DNA of 32,681 nucleotides from Pseudomonadota bacterium (GTDB taxonomy: Bacteria; Desulfobacterota; Binatia; Bin18): positions 1 to 32,681 of the forward strand of contig SYOC01000087.1 of the NCBI GenBank assembly GCA_005804965.1. Reading direction: 5' to 3'. The translations under genes were made by a program, and so were the position numbers. The notes below the pieces were generated by a model. The model had not been told where the DNA came from, ran no database searches, and worked only from the letters and a program-made list of their open reading frames with translations. Positions 17,951-26,334 of the stretch are shown here, one piece after another (position 1 is the stretch's first letter; each line of letters begins with the position of its first letter).

Positions 17951-18358
17951 ATGAAAACCGTGAGCGACATCATGACGACCGAGGTAACGACGCTGGAACG
18001 TAACGATTCGTTGCAAGTCGCGAAGGACATCATGAATCTCGGGCGAGTGCGGCATTTCCCGGTAGTCGAAGATGAGAAGGTTGTTGGGGTTGTGAGCCAG
18101 CGCGATTTATACAAAGCCTCGCTTGGGTCAGTGATGAAATACGGTGAGAAGGCCCAGCGTGCATTCTTGGAAGGCATCGCCATCAAAGAAGTGATGAACG
18201 TGCCGGTGGTGACGATTGCCCCTCACGCTTCGGTGCAAGATGCCGCGCGGCTGATGATAGAGAAAAAGATCGGCTGCCTGCCAGTCCTCGAAGGACCAAA
18301 GCTCGTTGGGATTGTGACCGAAACCGACATGCTCAAGCTCGTGGCAGAAATGCACTAA
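17951..18358 (+). CDS. CBS domain pair protein
   Basis: Two CBS motifs (VSDIMTTEVTTL...RHFPVVEDEKVVGVVSQRDL; IKEVMNVPVVTI...GCLPVLEGPKLVGIVTETDML); AAGGAG RBS. Confidence 0.95.
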   Translation: MKTVSDIMTTEVTTLERNDSLQVAKDIMNLGRVRHFPVVEDEKVVGVVSQRDLYKASLGSVMKYGEKAQRAFLEGIAIKEVMNVPVVTIAPHASVQDAARLMIEKKIGCLPVLEGPKLVGIVTETDMLKLVAEMH

Positions 18359-18416
18359 GCAGTGACCGGACAGCAAACGCCAGCGTCGGTAGAGGTACCG
18401 TGAAAGGATCTCACTT

Positions 18417-19319
18417 ATGAGTCAGCTCCGTCGAATTGTAGTCGGATATGCTCCCACGCCGGATGGCGAACGGGCGTTACGCGCGGCCAGAACGTTTGCT
18501 GCACGGGCGCACTCGCTTTTGTACGTGCTTCATGTCGTTGAGCCCTATCCCTTGTATGTCAAGCTGCGTTTCCCCACTGTCCCGGCGCAAACCCAGTTAG
18601 AGCAGGTCGCCGAGAAAATGCGAGAACAACTCGCCGAACTCATGCACGGTGCGGAATTTGCCGCTCTCGAAAGTGACATCGACGTACACATCGGGAAACC
18701 CTTCGTCGAACTCATCTCGACGTGTAAGGAATGGCGAGGCGATATGCTCGTGGTCGGCGCTTCGGCACAGGACGATGACCGCTTTCTCGGTAGTACCAGC
18801 GAGCGCGTCTTACGGAAGTCTCCTGTCCCAGTGTTGATCGCGAAACGGGATTTTGCTGCTGGCCCGAAGACCGTGCTGATTCCGACGGACTTTTCCGCCT
18901 GTTCTCAGCAAGGTGCCCGAGAGGCGTTGGAGCTGGTCCGTGGTTTCGGTGGGCGCGCAGTGTTTCTTCACGTTTTGGATCTCCGGTACCTGTATTCAGC
19001 AACGTACGGTGTAGAAGCGGTCGCGCTCCCGCCGCTCGTGAAGCCTGAAGAGTTGGCACCGGACTGGCAGGAGTTTCTTCACGATCTTCCGCGTGGTGGC
19101 GGGCTGGTGTGGGAACAACAGACACGTGAAGGGCGAGCCGCGCAAGTGATTGCTGAGGTTGCTGAGGAAATCAGTGCCGATCTTATTGTGATCGGTACGC
19201 ATGGGCGCTCGGGAATCTCGCACATGCTCCTTGGCAGCGTTGCCGAGCAGGTTTTACGCATGGCGCAGTGCTCTGTGCTCACTGTCCGTCCTGAGGCATT
19301 TCGTTTCGAGTTGCCATAA
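18417..19319 (+). CDS. Tandem universal stress protein (two USP domains)
   Basis: Second domain VIGTHGRSGISHMLLGSVAEQVL; first domain VVGASAQDDDRFLGSTSERVL. Confidence 0.93.
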   Translation: MSQLRRIVVGYAPTPDGERALRAARTFAARAHSLLYVLHVVEPYPLYVKLRFPTVPAQTQLEQVAEKMREQLAELMHGAEFAALESDIDVHIGKPFVELISTCKEWRGDMLVVGASAQDDDRFLGSTSERVLRKSPVPVLIAKRDFAAGPKTVLIPTDFSACSQQGAREALELVRGFGGRAVFLHVLDLRYLYSATYGVEAVALPPLVKPEELAPDWQEFLHDLPRGGGLVWEQQTREGRAAQVIAEVAEEISADLIVIGTHGRSGISHMLLGSVAEQVLRMAQCSVLTVRPEAFRFELP

Positions 19320-19334
19320 AAGAAGGGACAAACT

Positions 19335-19778
19335 ATGGCCAAGACAGACTCCTGGCTTCCCACGCCTTTTCGCCAGCTTTCGCGTGAAGTGGATCGCCTC
19401 TTTGATGAATTGATCTCTCGTCCCTGGGGGGGGCGTCGCACCCAAGAGTTGACTTGGATCCCGCAGCTCGACTTGTACGAAGACGCCGCCACGTTCGTTT
19501 TAGAAGTGGACTTGCCGGGAGTTCGTGAGGGAGATGTCGCCGTGGCAGTCGAAAAGGAAGATCTCGTTTTACGGGGAAAACGCGCATTCGAGCGTATCTG
19601 TGACGAGGAAAATTTTCATTGCCGGGAACGTCGCTCTGGAGCATTTGTGAGACGATTGCGTCTCCCGGCCTCTGTTGATCCACAAAAGATCCACGCCGAG
19701 TTCCACGATGGTGTCTTGCACGTCCTCTTGCCAAAAATGGAAGCATCTTCCACTTCGGAAAAAGAGGAGAGCGCTTAG
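19335..19778 (+). CDS. Hsp20/alpha-crystallin family small heat shock protein
   Basis: WIPQLDLYEDAATFVLEVDLPGVREGDVAVAVEKEDLVLRGKR and RLRLPASVDPQKIHAEFHDGVLHVLLPK. Confidence 0.95.
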   Translation: MAKTDSWLPTPFRQLSREVDRLFDELISRPWGGRRTQELTWIPQLDLYEDAATFVLEVDLPGVREGDVAVAVEKEDLVLRGKRAFERICDEENFHCRERRSGAFVRRLRLPASVDPQKIHAEFHDGVLHVLLPKMEASSTSEKEESA

Positions 19779-19854
19779 GAGAGCATCTCTTTGAAGGTTC
19801 CCATCAACATATTCCTCCTGAGACTAGATGACCGCTGAGGTAAGGAGCACCCGA

Positions 19855-20802
19855 ATGCCACACGTCGATCACATGCTTGTTCCCGTCGATCTGCACGATA
19901 GTGCTGACCCAGTCCTTGCGTGGGCTGTATTGCTGGCACGGACGCTCGGCAGCCGCATAACGGTGCTGCACGCAAACGAGTCCTTCGAGGGGATGCGGCG
20001 TCATGCTCTCGCCCAGACCGATCTGGAGTCTTGGCGCACCGCCTATAACCAATGGGCACACGAAACGGTTGCCGCGCTTGTCGCGCGGCATTGCGAGGGA
20101 CTTGCTGTCGCTACTGTCCTCGCCGAGGGCCGAGCGTATGAAGCGATTATTGACGCGGTTGCCAAAGACTCCGCCAAGCTTGTGGTGATGGGCACTCATG
20201 GCCAATCATGGTATCGGCGCATATTGCTCGGCAGTACGGCGGAAGCTTTCCTTCGTACCGCTCCTTGCCCCGTGCTAATTGTTCCGAATGCCGAGGAAGT
20301 GAAGGAGGTGAAAGTACCGCCACGCATCAAGACGCTGCTGTTGCCGACTGACTTCAGCCTGGGCGGTATGGTGAGCGAAGAGTGGGCTCTACAACTGGCG
20401 GCGAACAACGACATCTTTCTTCTGCACGCCATCGAGAATCCGCTCCTCGATACCTATGATCCTGATGCCGTGGTTATCGACTTTCAGCAGGCGATGGCAG
20501 AGGCACTCACGCGCCCACCACGATCCGCGCAACCGTTCTGGGTACAGGCACATCGCGTCGCGCACGCGAAGCTCGCGGTCTTACAGCAGAAGTTCATGGG
20601 CGTACGCGCACGGACAGAATTACTTGTTCAAGAAGGCGCACCAGTTCGAACGATTCTCGATACCGCAGAACAACGAGGAGTCGATCTGATCGTTATGGCC
20701 ACCCATGGACGGAGCGGGGTTCGTCGGCTTCTGCTTGGCAGCGTCACCGAAGCCGTCCTGCGCTCGACCTCGCGTCCGGTGTTGGCCGTGCGCAGCGAGT
20801 GA
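19855..20802 (+). CDS. Tandem universal stress protein (two USP domains)
   Basis: MGTHGQSWYRRILLGSTAEAFL and MATHGRSGVRRLLLGSVTEAVL; AAGGAG before ATG 19855. Confidence 0.93.
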   Translation: MPHVDHMLVPVDLHDSADPVLAWAVLLARTLGSRITVLHANESFEGMRRHALAQTDLESWRTAYNQWAHETVAALVARHCEGLAVATVLAEGRAYEAIIDAVAKDSAKLVVMGTHGQSWYRRILLGSTAEAFLRTAPCPVLIVPNAEEVKEVKVPPRIKTLLLPTDFSLGGMVSEEWALQLAANNDIFLLHAIENPLLDTYDPDAVVIDFQQAMAEALTRPPRSAQPFWVQAHRVAHAKLAVLQQKFMGVRARTELLVQEGAPVRTILDTAEQRGVDLIVMATHGRSGVRRLLLGSVTEAVLRSTSRPVLAVRSE

Positions 20803-20936
20803 CACGGCCTTGCTCTAAACCCGAAGGCGAAACATTCGTACACTTGACGATGTGGCCATTGGGCTTTGTCATTGCGAGTTGTCCAGAGGATTACACCCGC
20901 AGCAAATGGGCAGACACAGAGGGAGCATCCCTGGCC

Positions 20937-21010
20937 GTCATGCCCGCGCAGGCGGGCATCCAGATTTTCGCCCCTGGATTCCGGGTCTCGCGTGGCTCGC
21001 CCGGAATGAC
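20937..21010. repeat. Dispersed palindromic repeat, copy 2 (74 bp), inverted relative to copy 1
   Basis: GTCATGCCCGCGCAGGCGGGCATCCAGATTTTCGCCCCTGGATTCCGGGTCTCGCGTGGCTCGCCCGGAATGAC. Confidence 0.9.
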
Positions 21011-21050
21011 GGGCTGCCATGAATAGCTGATCCGGGTCGCAGATTTTGTT

Positions 21051-21107
21051 TCTGAGCAGCGCAGCGAGGAATCTCACTGCGAGACCCTTCACTTCGTTCA
21101 GGGTGAC
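21051..21107. repeat. Probable second intergenic repeat unit (GTCACCCTGAACGAAGTGAAGGGTCTCG type)
   Basis: Minus strand GTCACCCTGAACGAAGTGAAGGGTCTCGCAGTGAGATTCCTCGCTGCGCTCAGA; ACCCT/AGGGT hairpin; single copy in window. Confidence 0.5.
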
Positions 21108-21381
21108 AACCCTGATGTGCCAATCTTCTGAAATCCGCTCTAGTCCGGTCGCCTGTCCATAGCAAAATGCCGACCGTGCGACGGACAGGTGTTGTGCTCC
21201 AGAAATCACGGAGCCTGTCTCCCTGCTTCCTGGGGACGCGAAAGAAAAGCCAAGATTTTCCAGAAATCGAGAATCGCGGGGAGAAAATGCGGGATTTCAT
21301 GCCGTGCGCACCCCAAGCGCCGTCGGCATCGGTCGTGCTAACGAAGACTGTCATCGCCAGAAACCCGCAGAGGAGGTTGTT

Positions 21382-21981
21382 ATGTTAGTACGACATCGGA
21401 TGACGGCTCGTCCGACCATGATCGGTCCACACGAGACTTTGGCTACCGCGAAAGAGCGAATGGAGACTGGCAAATTTCGTCGTCTGCCAGTCGTGCAGGA
21501 CGGCACCCTGGTCGGCATTCTTACCGACCGCGATATCCTGCGATTCGTTGGCTCTGAAGAACGCACCCGTGTCGATGGTGCGATGACGGAGTCTCCGTTG
21601 ACGATCTCTCCGACGTCACCTGTCGAAGAGGCCGTGTGCCTGCTGCGCAAATACCGTATCAGCGGCCTGCCGGTGGTCGAGAACGGCCAAGTCGTCGGCA
21701 TGATTACAACCAGCGATGTCATGCAGGCGTTCCTCGAAGTGTCGGGGGTGTCGGTAGAGGGAAGTGTCCGCATCGACATCCTGCAGACCGCAAAAGCTGG
21801 CGATTTGACCGAGGCGACTGGTGTGCTGCAACAGATTGGCGCAGAGGTCCTGAGCGTCGGCACCTATAAAGATCCCTGGAGCGAGCAGCCGATTTTTTAC
21901 GTGCGTTTGCGTGGGAGTGACCCCAGTACGGCCCGAGAGGCTCTTGAAGAAAAAGGGTACACCGTGTTGAGCGTGCGCTAA
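21382..21981 (+). CDS. CBS domain pair protein with C-terminal ACT-like domain (AcuB-like)
   Basis: Two CBS motifs then VRIDILQTAKAGDLTEATGVLQQIGAEVLSVGTYKD; AGGAGG before ATG 21382. Confidence 0.9.
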   Translation: MLVRHRMTARPTMIGPHETLATAKERMETGKFRRLPVVQDGTLVGILTDRDILRFVGSEERTRVDGAMTESPLTISPTSPVEEAVCLLRKYRISGLPVVENGQVVGMITTSDVMQAFLEVSGVSVEGSVRIDILQTAKAGDLTEATGVLQQIGAEVLSVGTYKDPWSEQPIFYVRLRGSDPSTAREALEEKGYTVLSVR

Positions 21982-22020
21982 TCGACAATCTGCTGCATCC
22001 ACAGGAAAGGGAAAGCGTCC

Positions 22021-22821
22021 ATGGAACAGGCAATGGAGATCGGAGCCATCACCGCAATGCTACACACTCGCTTGCTGAGAAAACATATTGAGCGCTGGAT
22101 GGAGGTGGATTCCACGAACGCGGCTTTGTCTCGGTCAGCCGCAGGTGGCTGTGAAGAAGGGGCTGTCCTCATTGCCGATGCCCAACGTGCCGGTCGGGGT
22201 CGTCTTGGGAAGTCATGGATTTCTCCCCCAGGGGTCAATCTTTATCTCTCGGTGCTCCTCCGGCCACAGGTCAAGGCGACTGAGGCTCGCCTCCTCACGT
22301 TAATTGGCTCCTTGGCTATTGTAGAGGTCCTCGATACCTACGGTGTGCAATCGCAAGCGAAGTGGCCAAATGATGTACTCGTTGCAGACAAAAAGATTGC
22401 TGGCGTTTTGGCAGAAGTGCAGCTACGGAATGGACACATCGAACAGTTAATTCTCGGGGTTGGCGTGAACCTGAACATGGATCGTCCGACCATGGATCGC
22501 GTCTTTGGTGAAGCGGCGGCAGGAGCCACCTCGTTGTATGAGGCGCTTCAGCACCCGATTGATCGCGATCTTTTTGCCGCGCAGTTCTTGGAACGCCTTG
22601 AGTATCACTATTTAACGTTTCTGGAAAAAGGAAGAGCGTGCGTGCGTGAGCAGTGGTGTGCTCGCTCCTTCCTTGGTTGTCGGGTGAGTGTCAAAGAAGA
22701 AGATATGCATGTCGAAGGGATTGCCTTGGATCTTGACGATGCAGGTTGCCTTATCACGCTACTTGACGATGGTTCGACTGTACACGTCCGTGAGGGCGAG
22801 GTCGTACCGCTTCACCAATAA
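22021..22821 (+). CDS. birA: Biotin--[acetyl-CoA-carboxylase] ligase, no N-terminal HTH
   Basis: AGRGRLGKSWISPPGVNLYLSVLLRP, KWPNDVLVADKKIAGVLAE, LGVGVNLN. Confidence 0.93.
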   Translation: MEQAMEIGAITAMLHTRLLRKHIERWMEVDSTNAALSRSAAGGCEEGAVLIADAQRAGRGRLGKSWISPPGVNLYLSVLLRPQVKATEARLLTLIGSLAIVEVLDTYGVQSQAKWPNDVLVADKKIAGVLAEVQLRNGHIEQLILGVGVNLNMDRPTMDRVFGEAAAGATSLYEALQHPIDRDLFAAQFLERLEYHYLTFLEKGRACVREQWCARSFLGCRVSVKEEDMHVEGIALDLDDAGCLITLLDDGSTVHVREGEVVPLHQ

Positions 22822-22872
22822 CAGAAGCAAGAGGCCAGAAACCGTCGAGAGCGGGCAGGATGTAATACGTTT

Positions 22873-23997
22873 ATGAGATTTAGCATCCCAACAGAAATCG
22901 GTAGTGGCAAAGGTGGAAACGAACGGCGCGTTGCCCTGTCCCCTGCTGGAGTCCGAGATTTGTGCTTGGCTGGAGCCGAGGTTCTGGTTCAGCAGGGTGC
23001 CGGGCGCGGTGCTGGGTTTACCGACGAGACCTATCGCACGGCAGGAGCGCAGATTATCTACACCGCTGCCGAAGCCTATGGCCGCGCGGATGTGGTACTT
23101 CGTGTCGAACGTCCTAGTGAAGACGAGTGGACACTGCTTGCCGATGGGGCAACCTTGATCTCCTTCTTGCATCTTCATACTGCGCCGGTACGGGTGAAGC
23201 AGACGCTGATGACTCGTCGGCTCACTGCCCTTGGCCTAGAAGCAGTTCGGGAAGACGACGGCTCTTTCCCTCTGCAGCAGGTCGCGAGTCAGATTACCGG
23301 CCGTCTCGCGCCGCAGATTGCAGGACGGTTGCTTGAAGCATCAGGCGGGGGCATGGGGGTGTTGCTTTCAGGACTCCCAGGTATTCCTCCAGCAGATGTG
23401 GTTATTCTTGGTGCTGGCGTGCTCGGTGCAGAGGCTGCGCGTGCGTTTTTGGGTGTTGGGGCGAGTGTCTATGTGCTGGACACCGATCTGCACAAACTCG
23501 ACGCTTTGGATCGCTTCTCTAGGGGAAGAATCGTCACCGCGCTTGCTACGCGGCACAATATTGAGAAATTTTCCCTTTTCGCCGAGGTTCTGATTGGAGC
23601 AGTACGGCAACCTTCTGGAGGCGCACCTCTGCTCATCCCACGTGACCTTGTCCGTAAGATGAAGCCCGGTGCAGCGATTCTCGATTTCGCCATTAACGAA
23701 GGTGGCTGCGTCGAGACCTCGCGGCTCATGCCCACGGAGGATGGTGTGTTCGTGCAGGACGGGATCGTGCATTACGCTGTGCCAAACGTCCCGTCGCTGG
23801 TGCCTCGCACCGCCACCTACGCGCATACGCAAGTGCTGCTGCCGTACCTTCGGTTCATCCAGCAAGAAGGCGTGCCCCATGCCCTGCAACGACACCCAGC
23901 TTTGCAGCGGAGCGTGTCCGCCTTATCGGGACAACTGCTTTCCGCGACCGTCGGTTGGCCCACTGGCACGCTGGCACCAGTCAAAGAAGCGGAGTGA
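22873..23997 (+). CDS. Alanine dehydrogenase / PntA-family protein
   Basis: IPTEIGSGKGGNERRVALSPAGV, LPGIPPADVVILGAGVLGAEAARAFLGVGASVYVLD, MKPGAAILDFAINEGGCVETS. Confidence 0.88.
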   Translation: MRFSIPTEIGSGKGGNERRVALSPAGVRDLCLAGAEVLVQQGAGRGAGFTDETYRTAGAQIIYTAAEAYGRADVVLRVERPSEDEWTLLADGATLISFLHLHTAPVRVKQTLMTRRLTALGLEAVREDDGSFPLQQVASQITGRLAPQIAGRLLEASGGGMGVLLSGLPGIPPADVVILGAGVLGAEAARAFLGVGASVYVLDTDLHKLDALDRFSRGRIVTALATRHNIEKFSLFAEVLIGAVRQPSGGAPLLIPRDLVRKMKPGAAILDFAINEGGCVETSRLMPTEDGVFVQDGIVHYAVPNVPSLVPRTATYAHTQVLLPYLRFIQQEGVPHALQRHPALQRSVSALSGQLLSATVGWPTGTLAPVKEAE

Positions 23998-24033
23998 CAG
24001 ACCGTCGCAGCCTCATTCTTCATCACTCATGAC

Positions 24034-25341
24034 TTGAAACTGCTGTGTATGCCTTGGATTGATGACTACCGCCGTAAATGCCGCACTGCCGAGGAAGCTG
24101 TCCGCCTTGTCAAAAGCGGTGATCGCGTTTTCACGAGCGGCAACGCCGCAACCCCGCGTCCGCTCCTTCATGCACTCATTGCACGAAAAGCCGAACTGCA
24201 TGACGTTGAACTCGTGCATCTTTTGCTCATGGGTGATGAATTTTCCCTGCCCAGCTTAGAGGGGCACTTTCGCCACAACGCGTTTTTCGTCGGGCCGGGA
24301 GATCGTCACGCCGTCAATGCTGGTGCAGCCGATTACACGCCTATTTTTCTCTCGGAAATTCCGGCGCTCTTTTCTTCAGGGGTGCTGCCACTTGATATTG
24401 CTATCTTGCAGGTCTCACCACCCGACGAGCACGGGTTCATGAGTCTCGGCATCGAAGTGCTGGCTTCAAAAGCTGCGGCGGAAACCGCACGCACCGTGGT
24501 TGTCCAGGTGAATGAGCAAATGCCGCGCGTGTTGGGCGATTCTTTCCTGCACGTGTCCCGCGTACACGCCATCGTCGAAACCGATGAAGCCCTGCCGGAA
24601 CTCGAAAAGAGCGCATTTGGCGACATCGAGCGTCAGATTGGCCAACACGTGGCCAGCCTCATTCCCGATGGGGCCACGCTGCAACTCGGCATCGGCACGA
24701 TTCCCGACGCTGTGCTCGCCAGTCTTTCCGACAAGCGCGAGTTGGGGCTGCACACGGAGATGATTTCCGACGGGGTGATGCAGGCGATGGAAGCCGGCAT
24801 TTTCACCGGGACACGTAAGACACTCCACCCCGGCAAAGCTCTCGCTACCCTCATCCTCGGCTCGCGTCAACTCTACCGCTTCGTCGATAACAACCCGGCC
24901 TTTGAGCTGCATTCATCGGCGTACACCAATGATCCTTTCGTCATCGCGCAACACGACAATCTCATTGCTATCAACTCGGCATTAGAAGTGGATCTGACTG
25001 GCCAAGTCTGCGCTGAGTCGTTGGGTACGTCGATCTACTCCGGGTTCGGTGGGCAATTGGATTTTATTCGTGGTGCCGCACGCTCGCGTGGAGGTAAGCC
25101 GATTATTGCTTTGGCTGCCACGGCTCGGGGTGGGACACTCTCTCGTATTGTTCCGCAATTGAAACCAGGTGCAGGTGTGGTAACGACGCGTGGCGATGTC
25201 CACTACGTCGTGACGGAATTTGGCGTGGCGCAATTGTACGGCAAAACGCTGCGGCAACGTACACGCCTGCTCATCGACATTGCTCACCCGCAGTTTCGCG
25301 AATCTCTGGAACGTGCGGCGCACGAGCGCAACCTACTATAA
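24034..25341 (+). CDS. Acetyl-CoA hydrolase / 4-hydroxybutyrate CoA-transferase family
   Basis: LQLGIGTIPDAVLASL, INSALEVDLTGQVCAES, GFGGQLDFIRGAARS, HYVVTEFGVAQLYGKTLRQR; TTG start or ATG at 24049. Confidence 0.93.
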   Translation: MKLLCMPWIDDYRRKCRTAEEAVRLVKSGDRVFTSGNAATPRPLLHALIARKAELHDVELVHLLLMGDEFSLPSLEGHFRHNAFFVGPGDRHAVNAGAADYTPIFLSEIPALFSSGVLPLDIAILQVSPPDEHGFMSLGIEVLASKAAAETARTVVVQVNEQMPRVLGDSFLHVSRVHAIVETDEALPELEKSAFGDIERQIGQHVASLIPDGATLQLGIGTIPDAVLASLSDKRELGLHTEMISDGVMQAMEAGIFTGTRKTLHPGKALATLILGSRQLYRFVDNNPAFELHSSAYTNDPFVIAQHDNLIAINSALEVDLTGQVCAESLGTSIYSGFGGQLDFIRGAARSRGGKPIIALAATARGGTLSRIVPQLKPGAGVVTTRGDVHYVVTEFGVAQLYGKTLRQRTRLLIDIAHPQFRESLERAAHERNLL

Positions 25342-25366
25342 CTCGTACCGAGAAGGAGGAACTCCC

Positions 25367-25888
25367 ATGTTTATGACCGAAGTACTCAAACACTGTAGCG
25401 ACCTCGAACAACGTGTAGCCGCGATCTACCGTGCCTTTGCCGGTGCGCTGAACGATGACCGCGCCTTAGAAAGTTTCTGGCTCGGGATGGCTGAAGAGGA
25501 AAAGCATCACGGGAAAATCCTTGCCGCCGAGAGAGCCGCCTTAGAGGTCGATTCTGATACGGGCTACTTCATGCCCGAGTTCGCCGGCAAGTTGGCTGAG
25601 ATGGATGCGCTGCTCAAACGGATCGAAGAGCAGGCGCGGCGCGGCGTCATCAAAGATGAGTCTTTCGCTTTGGCTTTAGAGCTAGAACAGTCGGAACTGA
25701 ACACGATCTACCGCGACTTGGTGCTCATGGGGCGTGCGGCGGTGAAACTGATGGCGCGACATGTGGACCAATCCCTGTCGTTGCCGAAGCATCAACAAGA
25801 TTTGTTGGCGGGGATTCAACGCTTCGCGCCAGCAGACCAGATTCGGCAACAAGCGGAAACCTGGGTGCAAGCGCATCGCGTTGCCTAA
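25367..25888 (+). CDS. Ferritin-like/rubrerythrin-like di-iron protein
   Basis: LEQRVAAIYRAFA, MAEEEKHHGKIL, LALELEQSELNTIYRDL; GGAGGA RBS before ATG 25367. Confidence 0.82.
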   Translation: MFMTEVLKHCSDLEQRVAAIYRAFAGALNDDRALESFWLGMAEEEKHHGKILAAERAALEVDSDTGYFMPEFAGKLAEMDALLKRIEEQARRGVIKDESFALALELEQSELNTIYRDLVLMGRAAVKLMARHVDQSLSLPKHQQDLLAGIQRFAPADQIRQQAETWVQAHRVA

Positions 25889-25914
25889 ACTGACGGACCA
25901 AGGAGGACTTCCCT

Positions 25915-26334
25915 ATGCATGCACGCGACGTCATGAATAAACGTGTGACTGCTGCGACCCCACGCGCCATCGGTCGCGATCTCGCCCTACAGATGCTCTC
26001 TGGGATGTACAGCGGGCTGCCGGTGGTTGATACGCATAACCATGTCCTCGGTGTGGTGACAGAATTTGACTTGCTCAAGGCCGTGCAAGACGGCAAGGAT
26101 CTCCAGACGGTGAAAGCCGAGGAGATTATGGGAAAGCCCGCAGTGTGCGTGGAAGAAGATGACTTCATCGAGTCTGTCATCGCTAAGATGACGACGCACA
26201 ACATCGTGCGCGTTCCGGTAATCCGCGACGGGAAGTTAGTTGGGGTGATCTCTCGTGCCGATATTCTCAGCCGCATGATTGAGCCTGAGTTCGTGTCGAT
26301 TTTTGGTGGAGAACAGCGAGAGGAGGAGCGGTGA
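25915..26334 (+). CDS. CBS domain pair protein
   Basis: MHARDVMNKRVTAATPRA...VLGVVTEFDLLKA and VEEIMGK-type second motif with RVPVIRDGKLVGVISRADIL; AAGGAGGA RBS. Confidence 0.95.
   Translation: MHARDVMNKRVTAATPRAIGRDLALQMLSGMYSGLPVVDTHNHVLGVVTEFDLLKAVQDGKDLQTVKAEEIMGKPAVCVEEDDFIESVIAKMTTHNIVRVPVIRDGKLVGVISRADILSRMIEPEFVSIFGGEQREEER

Noticed and set aside
20858-20878. Sigma-54-like GG-N10-GC in TTGGGCTTTGTCATTGC
   Set aside because: Poor -24 region, inside an apparent repeat and about 500 bp from the next gene.
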